Assembly: GCF_003947415.1 (NCBI RefSeq)
Contig: NZ_QHKL01000002.1
Coordinates: 1,488,001 to 1,552,000 of the forward strand
DNA length: 64,000 bases
From: Amycolatopsis sp. WAC 01376
Lineage (GTDB): Bacteria; Actinomycetota; Actinomycetes; Mycobacteriales; Pseudonocardiaceae
Direction of reading: 5' to 3'
The notes beneath the pieces are model-generated. The model was not told where the DNA came from and ran no database searches. It was given only the letters and a program-made list of their open reading frames with translations. The position numbers were made by a program, and so were the translations under genes. Numbering within the stretch: the first letter of the stretch is position 1; every line of letters begins with the position of its first letter. Below, one piece after another: positions 1-9,796 of this stretch.

Positions 1-479
1 GAAAGCGCGTCGGCCTGACGGGTGAAGGCCATGCCGCCGACGGCGGTGCGGCACCACAGGCCGAGGGACTTGGCCAGCGGGGTCAGCGAGTCGGCGACCT
101 GCATGGCCAGCTCGCGGGTCGGGACCAGGATCAGCGCACGCGGGTGCTTCGGACGGGCGCGGCCGCCGTTGAGCCGGGTCAGCATCGCGAGGCCGAAGGC
201 CAGGGTCTTTCCGGAACCGGTCTGGGCGCGGCCCAGCACGTCGCGGCCGGCGAGCGCGTCGGGGATGGTCGCCGACTGGATCGGGAACGGGGTGGTGATA
301 CCGGCGTCGGCCAGTGCCCGGAGCAGCGGCTCGGGAAGCCCGAGCTCCGCCCAGGTGGTGGCCTTGACACTCTCGACGGCGTCGTTGTGCAGCATCGAGT
401 CACCCGCGGGGCGGGTGCGCGGCTTGCGGTGCTGCCTGGCCGACGGTGAAGAGTGGCCGGAGTTGAACGTGACTGTCAC
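1..479 (-). CDS. DEAD/DEAH-box RNA helicase, N-terminal part (truncated by window edge)
   Basis: ATP-dependent RNA helicase of the DEAD-box superfamily 2 (RhlE/DeaD group), acting on structured RNA in the cytoplasm. Reading the minus strand from GTG at 479 gives a basic leader, then the Q-motif region (TTPFPIQSATIPDALAG), motif I AQTGSGKT and motif Ia PTRELAMQV; the gene then runs off the left edge, so the DEAD box and C-terminal RecA domain are not visible. A later in-frame ATG at 395 (MLHNDAVES) is possible. GTG 479 is preferred because GAGAGG lies just upstream and the 28 extra codons are a low-complexity leader typical of actinobacterial members. Family assignment is firm; the substrate is unknown. 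Confidence 0.85.
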   Translation of the reverse strand, partial: MTVTFNSGHSSPSARQHRKPRTRPAGDSMLHNDAVESVKATTWAELGLPEPLLRALADAGITTPFPIQSATIPDALAGRDVLGRAQTGSGKTLAFGLAMLTRLNGGRARPKHPRALILVPTRELAMQVADSLTPLAKSLGLWCRTAVGGMAFTRQADAL

Positions 480-845
480 AAATGCCTCTCGGACGTGGCA
501 CGTCGCAAGGAGGCCCGGGGCTGCCCGCACGCAGGCAGGCAAGATGGTGTGCACAGATGGGCGTTCACAGGGACGAACCCGGCACACCGCGTCTGCATGA
601 CACCGCGCGCCAATTGGTTGATACGGATACCGCGAGCCATTCGGTTGGCTTTGGAGGCGACGGACACCACTCATCCACGCCGCCGGTTGCGGTCTAGCAC
701 TACTGTACCGGACCGTTATCCGGCCTCCCAATTGGAGGGACCGATTGTGGGCAGGGTCTCCACGGCGGCTTCTCCCGGCGTGTCTTGAAAGGGTCGTTCC
801 TGACGTGCTGTGTCGGGAACGACCCTTTCAAGACACTGTGGACGG
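480..845. other. 366-nt gap between the helicase start and the RIO1 gene end
   Basis: No convincing gene. Both flanking genes are on the minus strand, so the stretch should hold the helicase promoter and the terminator of the RIO1 gene. The only clear structure is the long hairpin at 780-836. The ORFs that cross this region lack ribosome binding sites and coding character. Confidence 0.5.
780..836. terminator. Long hairpin after the RIO1 gene (palindrome family)
   Basis: Arms GTGTCTTGAAAGGGTCGTTC and its reverse complement enclose a 7-nt loop, giving about 25 paired positions with one G-U. It sits 10 nt past the stop codon of the minus-strand RIO1 gene. The core GAAAGGGTCGTTC is shared with the hairpin at 9736-9794. 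It probably acts as a terminator, although no U-tract follows. Confidence 0.7.
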
Positions 846-1787
846 TCAGCGGAGACCGGCGATCTCCCGCAGTTCCTCGATCAGCTCCGGGACGGCCGTG
901 AGCCGCTCCGGCAGCCCCCGCGAGTGGAACCACGTGGCGATGTTGCGCACGTCCCGCGCGAGGAACTCGAGCCCGCCGGGATTGGCCACGATGTCGACCA
1001 CCTGCGGCAGGTCGATCACCATGATCCGATCCCGGTCGACCAGCAGGTTGTACGCCGAGAGGTCGCCGTGCGCGAGCCCCTGCGACGCCAGCAGTTCCAG
1101 CATCGCCGCAGTCTGGAACCACAGTTCCCGCAACTGTTCCGGCTCCGGCCGGACCTGCGCCAGGCGCGGCGCCGCCGTCTCGCCGTCGCCGAGGAATTCC
1201 AGCAGCAGTTCGGTGCCGTCGCGCTGCACCGGGTACGGCACCGGCGCACCGACCGCCCACAGCTTGCTCAGCGCGCCGAATTCGGCCACCGCCCACTGTT
1301 CGGCGATGAGGTTGCGGCCGAAGCTGCTGCGCGACTCCATGGCCCGCATCTCCCGCGACCGCCGCATCCGCCTGCCTTCGAGGTATCCGGCGTCGCGATG
1401 GAACAACCGGTGCTCGCCACTGCGATACCGCTTGGCCGCGAGCACGGTGCCCTCGGTGCCCGGCAGGTTGCGCCGGACGAGGTGGACGTCCGCCTCCTTG
1501 CCGGTTTTGAGGATGCCGAGCTCGGTGTCCACCGCCGCCAGTTCGGTGATCACCCAGTCGGGTCGCGGAAGCGGCCCGTGTTCCGCTTCTCCCCAGGTGC
1601 TCCAACGGTCGGCGCCGTCGGGGATGTCGGTCTCGGTGTAGGCGTCCTCACGCAGCCGGGCGAGCCGGACGCGTTCGGCTTCGGTGAGCCGTCCGCCGCG
1701 AGCGGGTGCCGGTTCGTCGTCGAAACGGCGACGACGGGTGCGGCTCGGACGGTCGTAGGTTTCTTCTTCGAGATCGTGCTTGCGCAC
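846..1787 (-). CDS. RIO1-family serine/threonine protein kinase
   Basis: Atypical RIO-type protein kinase of 313 aa. The N-terminal 60 residues are Arg-rich and disordered. The kinase core begins near residue 90 (GILKTGKEADVHLV, glycine-poor nucleotide loop) and has the ATP-binding lysine in LAAKRYRSGEHR. The catalytic loop is HGDLSAYNLLV and the metal-binding motif is IDLPQ, both diagnostic of RIO kinases rather than Hanks-type kinases. GTG 1787 has AGGAGA about 8 nt upstream. In archaea and eukaryotes RIO1 matures small ribosomal subunits; the bacterial role is not established. The neighbouring helicase gene, also RNA-linked, faces the same way across a 366-nt gap and may be independent. 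Confidence 0.9.
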   Translation of the reverse strand: MRKHDLEEETYDRPSRTRRRRFDDEPAPARGGRLTEAERVRLARLREDAYTETDIPDGADRWSTWGEAEHGPLPRPDWVITELAAVDTELGILKTGKEADVHLVRRNLPGTEGTVLAAKRYRSGEHRLFHRDAGYLEGRRMRRSREMRAMESRSSFGRNLIAEQWAVAEFGALSKLWAVGAPVPYPVQRDGTELLLEFLGDGETAAPRLAQVRPEPEQLRELWFQTAAMLELLASQGLAHGDLSAYNLLVDRDRIMVIDLPQVVDIVANPGGLEFLARDVRNIATWFHSRGLPERLTAVPELIEELREIAGLR

Positions 1788-2051
1788 TGGTGGGTTCTCC
1801 TAGTCAGGGATGCCCCACCGGGCGAGCGTCGTGGCTCAGCCGCGAGGGGCGAGTGGATGGGGGCGGCAAAGGCCCCGGACAGTCATCAGCACGAGGCACC
1901 TCCCAGTCGCATCCACCGGCTCCCTGCCGGATCGCGCACGATCATCGCGGACACCGCCGAGCGCCCGCAACCGATTTAATTTCGAGAGCCCCGAAACCCG
2001 GTTGCCGTCCGGTGCGATCCTGGTGGCGGACAGCGATTCGGGGAGGACTGG

Positions 2052-2240
2052 TTGGCGAAGCGGCGGTACGTGGCGAGGGGCGTGCCCGGCGGGTACCGGA
2101 TCTGGGACACCAAGGCGCGGCGGTGGTGGGGCGACCACTACGAGCTGTGCCCCGACGACTTGCTTGCCGAGCTGAACGGCTTCGCCGATCCCTCGCGGAT
2201 CACCGCCCTGCTCAAGCGCTATCGGGCGCTTCGGCGGTGA
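2052..2240 (+). CDS. Small basic hypothetical protein (62 aa)
   Basis: A 62-residue protein, rich in Arg and Trp (RIWDTKARRWWGDHYEL near residues 17-33), with no membrane segment or signal peptide. The TTG start is supported by GGGGAGG six nt upstream, and the reading frame uses G/C-ending codons as real genes here do. I cannot name its family. It stands alone, converging on the LAL regulator gene, with a perfect 12-bp hairpin at 2251-2277 between the two. Confidence 0.6.
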   Translation: MAKRRYVARGVPGGYRIWDTKARRWWGDHYELCPDDLLAELNGFADPSRITALLKRYRALRR

Positions 2241-2250
2241 GCGATTCCCC

Positions 2251-2277
2251 AGTACATGAAGGGGGCCTTCATGTACT
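2251..2277. terminator. Bidirectional hairpin between convergent genes
   Basis: AGTACATGAAGG, GGG loop, CCTTCATGTACT: a perfect 12-bp stem. It fills most of the 55-nt gap between the convergent genes ending at 2240 and 2296. It belongs to the window's GAAGG...CCTTC palindrome family. Confidence 0.7.
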
Positions 2278-2295
2278 TCAGGCGGACAATCGCGC

Positions 2296-5160
2296 CTACG
2301 CCGACCGCAGCCCCGCCAGCTCGCTCCGCGACCGCACCTTCAGCTTCCGCAACACACTCGCGACGTGCTGTTCCACCGTGCGCCGGGACAGGAACAGCAC
2401 TTCGGCGATCTCCCGGTTGGTATGCCCGGCGGCGAGCAGGCGGGCGACGTCACGCTCGCGCGGGGACAGTTCGTCGCCGTAACCCCGGCGGCCGCGCCGT
2501 GACGGGGCGACCGCGCCGGTGGACCGGAAGGCGTGGCGGCAGCGCGCGGCGTCCCGGGTGGCGCCGAGGTGGTCGAAGGTCTCGGCGAGTGCCGCGAACG
2601 TTTCGGCGACGTCCTCGGTGCGGGCCAGGCGGCATCGCGCGGCCCGTTCGGCGATCAGCGCCGCGTGATACGGCGCGGGGAGGGCTTCGAACCGGGTCCG
2701 TGCCTGCTCGAAGGCCTCGATCGCCTCCGCGTGGTCACCGCGGGACGCCGCGACGAGCCCGCGATTCGCGGCCAGCGCGGCCCAGGTCGACGGCGCGTCG
2801 AGGTCGCCGATCTCGCGTTCGAACTCGTCGGTCAGCGCCTGCGCCTCGGCGTCCCGCCCGGTGGCGCAGTACGCGTCGACGGCGGCCATCAGCAGATCGG
2901 CGCCCCAAGCCCAGACACCCTTGGCGCGCAAGAGTTCCAATCCCTTTTCGGCCTGCGCGACGGCGGCCTCGCCGAGGTCCTGCGCGAGCAGCATGCCCGC
3001 CATCCCGGCGTGCGCGGCGATCGCGACCGGGGTGAACGCGTTCTCCGGCTGGTCCGGCGCGGTGCCGGCGAACCGGGCGGAGGCCTCGTCCCATTCGCCG
3101 CGGGCGGCGGCGAGCAGGCCGAGCACCAGGCACAGTTCGCTGGTCACCGGCAAAAGGTCGCGGTACTCGTCGATCAGCGCGCCCGCCCGTTCGGCGAGCC
3201 CGTCCCAGCTCCCGGTGAGCCAGTCGGTGTGGACGGCCGTCGTGCGGGCGGTGCTGACCACGTACGGCGCCCCGCAGTCGGCGGCCAGCTGCATCCCGCT
3301 GCGCAACAGGCTCTTCGCCCGTCGATGGTGGCCAATCCAGGCGCAGGCGTCGGCGCTGTTGCAGTGCAGGCGCGCCAGATGCCGCTGTTCGTCGGCGGAA
3401 CCGACGCTGGTGGGTGCCCGGTCCAGCATGTCCCAGCCGCGCGCGTCCCCGATGTGCAGCCGCGACGCCGTGTTGTTGGCCAGCAGGATGATCCTCAGCC
3501 GCCGGTCCGTGGCCCGCTCGATGAGCTCGTCCACCCGGTCCATCCAGCGCCGGTGCTCCCGCAGCGGCGTCGCGCCGACCCACGGCTGGGCGAGGACGCC
3601 CATCCCGCGTCCGGCCAGGTCGGGCCGGTCGGCGAGGTCGTTGACGGCGATCTCGATCTCGGTCCTCGCCGCCTCCAGCCCGCCCGCCTGGCGCACCAGC
3701 AGGAGCCCGAGCCCCAGCCGGACCTCGCCGCTCAGCCGTCCGGACAGCCTGCCGTCGGTGAGCAGCCGCTCGAGCGCCGGGACGACTTCGGTCTGCGCGA
3801 GGCCGTTGCACGCCACCGAACTGAACTTGACCGCCAGTCTGTCCACATCGGACGGTTGGAGACCCGGTTCGTCGAGCAGGGTGCGGAGCAGATCCGTCGC
3901 GGTGGCCAGATCACCGACCGTCGACGCCTGATCGGCGGCCGCTTCGCCGTACTTCAGCGCGCCGGCCCGGTCGCCCGCCTTGCGGCAGTGTTCGGCGAGC
4001 CGCACCAGCGACTGCGGAAGGCGGTCGCGCAGCAGCCGCGCGGCCCGCCGGTGCAGCTCCTGGCGGTCAGGGCCGGGGATGGTGCGGTAGACGGCTTGCC
4101 TGGCGAACGCGTGCCGGAAGTCGTACGTGCCTTCACCGGTCTCCACCAGGACGTTGCGTTCGAGCGCGAGGACGAGCGCGCGGCGGGCTCGTTCGGGGGT
4201 GAGCGCGGCCGCGGCGGTCAGCAGGTCCGAAGTGGACGGTGTGCCGAGGACGGCGGCGGCCTCGGTGATCCGCCGGGCGGCCGACGGCAGCGCCACAAGG
4301 CGTTCGACCGTCGCCTCTCTCAGCAACGCCGGGACCTCGACCGTGTCGAGCAGACGCCGCACGGTCGCGCCGTCGGCGTGGACCGCGGCCTCGGCGTCGC
4401 CGATCGCGTGCACGATCTCCTCGACCACGAACGGGATCCCGGCGGTCCGTTCGTGCAGCCGCGCGGCGAACTCGGCCGAGACGTTCGCCTCGCCGAGCAG
4501 GGCCGACACCAGCGACTGGACGCCGTCGCGGTCCAGCGGGCGAAGGGCGACGAGCGCGTGCGCGGTGCCGGGAGCCGGCCGGTAGGCGCTGCCGAGCGGG
4601 ATGCCGCCGGGCGTCTCTTCGCGCCGGTACGTGAGCACGAGGGTCAGTCCCGTTGGCGGGTCGGTCATCAGGAACCGCAGCAGCCGGCGGGAACCGTCGT
4701 CCGCCCAGTGCAGGTCTTCGATGAGCAGGACGTGCGGGCCCAGCGAACCGAGCAGTTCCCGGACGGCGCGGAAAAGCCGGTGCCGTTCGGCTCGCGGATC
4801 GCCGAGCCTCGGCGGCGGCTGGGGCAGGAAGCCCGCGAGTTCCGGCAGGTAGGGCGCGAGGACACCGGTCACCGGGTTGAGGTCGCGCGCGGGGCGGACG
4901 TCCTTCAGCGCGTCGAAGAGCACGCCATATGGGAAGGGCTCGCGCAGCGGCTGGCAGATTCCGGTGAGCACCGGCCGTCCGGCCAGTTCCGGACGCGCCA
5001 GCAGTTCGCCGGCGAGCCGGGTCTTGCCCACGCCCGCTTCACCTTCGAGCATGAGCACCGACGGCGAGCGCATCGCGCCGTCGAGGAGCTCGCTCAGTTC
5101 CGTCTCACGGCCGACGAGCACCGGCGAACTCGTCCTGCGTCGGCAGTCACCGATCACCAT
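2296..5160 (-). CDS. LuxR-family ATP-dependent transcriptional regulator (LAL type)
   Basis: Large ATP-binding LuxR-type (MalT/LAL) regulator, 954 aa. The N-terminal AAA/NTPase domain carries Walker A EGEAGVGKTRLA (about residue 40) and Walker B HVLLIEDLHWAD (about 143). The middle 600 residues are Ala/Arg-rich helical repeats of TPR/MalT-sensor character. The C-terminus has a LuxR helix-turn-helix: LSPRERDVARLLAAGHTNRE followed by IAEVLFLSRRTVEQHVASVL. Start ATG 5160. It is divergent from the secreted subtilase pair at 5431, and two copies of the palindrome GTTCGAGTGAAC lie in the shared upstream region, so it may control those proteases; that link is inference. The effector is unknown. Confidence 0.9.
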   Translation of the reverse strand: MVIGDCRRRTSSPVLVGRETELSELLDGAMRSPSVLMLEGEAGVGKTRLAGELLARPELAGRPVLTGICQPLREPFPYGVLFDALKDVRPARDLNPVTGVLAPYLPELAGFLPQPPPRLGDPRAERHRLFRAVRELLGSLGPHVLLIEDLHWADDGSRRLLRFLMTDPPTGLTLVLTYRREETPGGIPLGSAYRPAPGTAHALVALRPLDRDGVQSLVSALLGEANVSAEFAARLHERTAGIPFVVEEIVHAIGDAEAAVHADGATVRRLLDTVEVPALLREATVERLVALPSAARRITEAAAVLGTPSTSDLLTAAAALTPERARRALVLALERNVLVETGEGTYDFRHAFARQAVYRTIPGPDRQELHRRAARLLRDRLPQSLVRLAEHCRKAGDRAGALKYGEAAADQASTVGDLATATDLLRTLLDEPGLQPSDVDRLAVKFSSVACNGLAQTEVVPALERLLTDGRLSGRLSGEVRLGLGLLLVRQAGGLEAARTEIEIAVNDLADRPDLAGRGMGVLAQPWVGATPLREHRRWMDRVDELIERATDRRLRIILLANNTASRLHIGDARGWDMLDRAPTSVGSADEQRHLARLHCNSADACAWIGHHRRAKSLLRSGMQLAADCGAPYVVSTARTTAVHTDWLTGSWDGLAERAGALIDEYRDLLPVTSELCLVLGLLAAARGEWDEASARFAGTAPDQPENAFTPVAIAAHAGMAGMLLAQDLGEAAVAQAEKGLELLRAKGVWAWGADLLMAAVDAYCATGRDAEAQALTDEFEREIGDLDAPSTWAALAANRGLVAASRGDHAEAIEAFEQARTRFEALPAPYHAALIAERAARCRLARTEDVAETFAALAETFDHLGATRDAARCRHAFRSTGAVAPSRRGRRGYGDELSPRERDVARLLAAGHTNREIAEVLFLSRRTVEQHVASVLRKLKVRSRSELAGLRSA

Positions 5161-5180
5161 GCCGGGTCACCCCCGCTTCA

Positions 5181-5210
5181 CGAACCACACCGTTCGAGTG
5201 AACGCAGCTT
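5181..5210. promoter_or_regulatory. Candidate operator, copy 1 (GTTCGAGTGAAC)
   Basis: CGAACCAC followed three nt later by the perfect dyad GTTC-GAGT-GAAC (5192-5203) and then GCAGCT. It lies just upstream of the LAL regulator start (5160). A near-copy occurs at 5397-5424, before the divergent protease gene. Confidence 0.45.
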
Positions 5211-5396
5211 AAGCGCCTGCTTAGTGATCACGGAACCCACTCGGACCGTCACGGAACTTTCGTAGGGACGGTGGGTTTCCCTATTAGATACGTAGTCCTA
5301 CGGACCGTTGCCTCGCTTGTTCGCGCAGGTCCCGCCACCCGAAAGTGAGTGCAGCGTGACTACACGTCACGGCGCCGGTCCGGAATCCGGCCGGCG

Positions 5397-5424
5397 CGAA
5401 CCACCTGTTCGAGTGAACGGAGCT
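5397..5424. promoter_or_regulatory. Candidate operator, copy 2 (GTTCGAGTGAAC)
   Basis: CGAACCAC, two nt, then GTTCGAGTGAAC (5407-5418) and GGAGCT, repeating the site at 5181-5210 in the same orientation 215-216 bp away. The copy ends at the ribosome binding site (GGAG, 5419-5422) of the subtilase at 5431, so a bound protein could also block translation initiation or transcription there. Confidence 0.45.
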
Positions 5425-5430
5425 CAGGAA

Positions 5431-6593
5431 ATGCGTGGAGAACTTCGACGTCACCGGATCGCGGGTGCGGTACTCGCCGGGGCCTGTGTGACGGCCTCGC
5501 TGGCCTTCGCCGGATCGGCCACGGCCGCCGAGGGACAGATCCGCGGCGCCGGTGTGCCGGGAGCCGTCACGGATGGGTACATCGTGTCGCTGAAGAGCGG
5601 CGACGCCGGCCTCGCGGCCAAGTACGGCGGCCAGGTGAAGGCGACCTACACCGCCGCGCTGAACGGCTTCTCGGCGAAGATGACCGAAGCGCAGGCGAAA
5701 CGGCTCGCCGCAGACCCGAACGTCGACTTCGTCCAGCAGGACGCGGTCGCGCACATGACCGGCACCCAGACCAACCCGACCTGGGGCCTCGACCGGATCG
5801 ACCAGAAGAACCTGCCGCTGGACCGGAAGTACACCTACCCGAATGACGGTGCCGGGGCGACGGTCTACGTCCTCGACACCGGTGTCGACTACCGCCAGAC
5901 CGAATTCGGCGGCCGCGCGACGAGCGGGTACGACTTCATCGACAACGACAGTGACGCCCGCGACTGCCAGGGCCACGGCACGCACGTCGCCGGCACAGTC
6001 GGCAGCGCCACCTACGGCGTCGCCAAGGGCGCCAAGATCGTCGCGGTCCGCGTGCTGAACTGCCAGGGCAGCGGCCAGTACTCGCAGATCATCAGCGGGA
6101 TCGACTGGGTCGTGAAGAACGCCAAGGGCCCGTCGGTGCTCACCATGAGCCTCGGTGGCCCTGCCGACTCCGGTGTCGACGCCGCCGTGCGCCGTGCCGT
6201 GTCCGCGGGCATCACGAACACGGTGGCCTCCGGCAACTCCAACACGGACGCCTGCTCCACCAGCCCGGCCCGCGTCCGTGAGGCCATCACCGTCAACGCC
6301 ACCCAGAGCGACGACCGCCGGTCGACGTTCTCGAACTACGGCAGCTGCACCGACATCTTCGCGCCGGGCACCAGCATCACCTCCCTGCGCAACGGTGGCG
6401 GCACCCAGCAGATGAGCGGTACCTCGATGGCGACGCCGCATGTCGCCGGCGCGGCCGCGATCTACCTGACTTCGAACCCGTCGGCCACCCCCGCCGCCGT
6501 CGCCTCCGGTCTCGCCAACGCCGCCACCAGCGGTGTCGTGACGAGCCCGGGCTCCGGTTCGACCAACAAGCTGCTGAACGTGGCGGGCCTCTG

Positions 6594-6594
<1 letters not shown>
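5431..6594 (+). CDS. Secreted S8 (subtilisin/kexin-like) serine peptidase
   Basis: Exported subtilase of 387 aa. Signal peptide at residues 1-36 (basic MRGELRRHR, hydrophobic core, cleavage near ATAAEG). Inhibitor_I9-type propeptide about 45-110 (GYIVSLKSGDAGL to DFVQQDAVAHM). S8 catalytic domain about 115-387 with Asp in VLDTGVD, His in GHGTHVAG, oxyanion Asn in ASGNSN and Ser in GTSMATPHVAG. ATG 5431 is chosen because GGAG is 8 nt upstream and the signal peptide follows directly; longer in-frame GTG/TTG starts would bury the signal. The stop overlaps the next start by one base (TGATG), so the two protease genes are translationally coupled. Cysteines suggest disulfides in the exported enzyme. 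Confidence 0.93.
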
Positions 6595-8141
<1,547 letters not shown>

Positions 8142-8157
8142 GTCCTTGCGAACGGCG

Positions 8158-8188
8158 GTGCGCCGCGGTCACGATGACCGCGGCGCAC
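8158..8188 (+). terminator. Terminator-like hairpin after the subtilase pair
   Basis: GTGCGCCGCGGTCA, CGA loop, TGACCGCGGCGCAC: perfect 14-bp GC-rich stem 16 nt after the stop of the P-domain protease. It separates that operon from the oxidoreductase at 8212. Confidence 0.7.
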
Positions 8189-8211
8189 TGTCGTTTCGCT
8201 GGGAGGCTTGC

Positions 8212-9735
8212 ATGGAGTCCTTTGACGCCGTGATCGTCGGTGGCGGGCACAACGGCCTGGTGGCGGCGGCCTATCTGGCCAGGGCCGGCCGCTCGGTGCT
8301 GGTGCTGGAACGCCGGGACGAGGTCGGCGGGGCGGCGGTCTCCTTCCAGGCTTTCCCCGGCGTCGACGTCCGGCTGTCGCGGTACTCGTATCTGGTGAGC
8401 CTGCTGCCGCGCAAGATCATCGCGGACCTCGGGCTGGGGCTCGATCTCCGGCGGCGGCGGATGTCGTCGTACACACCCGTCGGCGACGGCGGTCTCCTTG
8501 TCGACACGGGCGACGACGGCCGTACGGCGGCGTCGTTCTCCGCGCTCACCGGGTCCACAAAGGACTTCGAAGCGTGGCGGCGGTTCTACGCGATGACGGC
8601 CCAGGTCGCGGAACGGACGTTCCCCACCCTGACCGAACCGTTGGTGTCCAGGGAGGAACTGCGCTCGGGCATCGAGCAGGAGGCATGGGACGCGCTGTTC
8701 GAACGGCCGATCTCGGAAACGCTCACCGGGATGTTCGGCGACGACACCGTTCGCGGCGTCGTCCTGACCGACGCGCTGATCGGCACTTTCGCCGGAGCCG
8801 GTGACTTCCGGCAGAACCTGTGCCTGCTCTACCACGTGATCGGCAACGAGACCGGCGACTGGGACGTGCCGGTGGGCGGGATGGGCGCGGTGACCGGGGC
8901 GCTCGCGTCGGCCGCGCGGACGGCGGGTGCGCGGCTGGTGACCGGCGCGGAGGTGCTGTCCATCGATCCCGGCGGATCGGTGCGTTACCGGCTCGGCGAC
9001 GACGAATTCACCGTGCGCGGCGGGCACGTGCTGTCGAACGTCGCGCCGCGAGTGCTCGCGCGGCTGTTGGGGGAGGAGCCGCCGGAGGCGCCGGAAGGCG
9101 CGCAGCTCAAGGTGAACATGGTGCTGTCACGGCTGCCGCGGCTGCGGGATCCGGGCGTCGACCCGCGTGAGGCGTTCGGCGGCACGTTCCATGTCAACGA
9201 GGGTTACGAGCAGCTGGCGACTGCCTACGCCGAGGCCGCCGCGGGCCGGATCCCGTCGCTGCCGCCGTGCGAGATCTACTGCCATTCGCTGACCGACCCG
9301 TCGATCCTGGGCCAGGCCGAACAGGCCGCCGGGGTGCAGACGCTGACGTTGTTCGGGCTGCACATGCCCGCGCGGCTCTTCGAGGGGCGCAACGACGCCG
9401 CGCGCGACAAGGCGCTGCGGGCGACGTTGTCCTCTTTGGACAGTGTGCTGGCCGAGCCGATCGAGGACTGCGTTCTGCGTTCGCCGGACGGCAGGTTGTG
9501 CGTCGAGGCGAAGACGCCGCTGGACCTCGAAGCCGAACTGGGGCTGCCCGCGGGACACATCTTCCACCGCGATCTGTCGTGGCCGTACGCCGCCGATGCC
9601 GCTCAGGTGGGACTTTGGGGCGTTGAAACGGCGCATGACCGGGTGCTGCTCTGCGGTGCCGGGGCCGTCCGGGGCGGCGGTGTCTCCGGCATCCCCGGGC
9701 ACAATGCCGCCATGGCGGTGCTTTCCCGGTCCTGA
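8212..9735 (+). CDS. FAD-dependent oxidoreductase, phytoene-desaturase/PYROXD2-like
   Basis: Flavoprotein of 507 aa with an N-terminal Rossmann FAD motif VIVGGGHNGLVAAAYLARAG followed by the acidic beta2 end LVLERRDEVGG, the layout of the CrtI/PYROXD2 amine-oxidase-like superfamily. A C-terminal FAD-contact segment is GAGAVRGGGVSGIPGHNAA. No signal peptide. ATG 8212 has GGGAGG five nt upstream. No carotenoid genes are nearby, so the substrate cannot be inferred; homologues are generally annotated only as NAD(P)/FAD oxidoreductases. It converges on the trypsin-like protease gene across a 61-nt gap filled by a long palindrome. Confidence 0.88.
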   Translation: MESFDAVIVGGGHNGLVAAAYLARAGRSVLVLERRDEVGGAAVSFQAFPGVDVRLSRYSYLVSLLPRKIIADLGLGLDLRRRRMSSYTPVGDGGLLVDTGDDGRTAASFSALTGSTKDFEAWRRFYAMTAQVAERTFPTLTEPLVSREELRSGIEQEAWDALFERPISETLTGMFGDDTVRGVVLTDALIGTFAGAGDFRQNLCLLYHVIGNETGDWDVPVGGMGAVTGALASAARTAGARLVTGAEVLSIDPGGSVRYRLGDDEFTVRGGHVLSNVAPRVLARLLGEEPPEAPEGAQLKVNMVLSRLPRLRDPGVDPREAFGGTFHVNEGYEQLATAYAEAAAGRIPSLPPCEIYCHSLTDPSILGQAEQAAGVQTLTLFGLHMPARLFEGRNDAARDKALRATLSSLDSVLAEPIEDCVLRSPDGRLCVEAKTPLDLEAELGLPAGHIFHRDLSWPYAADAAQVGLWGVETAHDRVLLCGAGAVRGGGVSGIPGHNAAMAVLSRS

Positions 9736-9794
9736 AGTGTCATGAAAGGGTCGTTCAGGACGAAATATGTCCTGAACGACCCTTTCATGACACT
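9736..9794. terminator. Bidirectional long hairpin between convergent genes
   Basis: AGTGTCATGAAAGGGTCGTT (continuing CAGGAC) and its exact reverse complement flank a 7-nt loop (GAAATAT): a perfect 26-bp stem. It occupies all but two bases of the gap between stops at 9735 and 9797. Core GAAAGGGTCGTTC is shared with 780-836. Confidence 0.8.
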
Positions 9795-9796
9795 CG

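Noticed and set aside
2533..5265. 910-codon plus-strand ORF opposite the LAL regulator
   Set aside because: Antisense shadow; the minus strand has Walker A/B motifs and a LuxR HTH.
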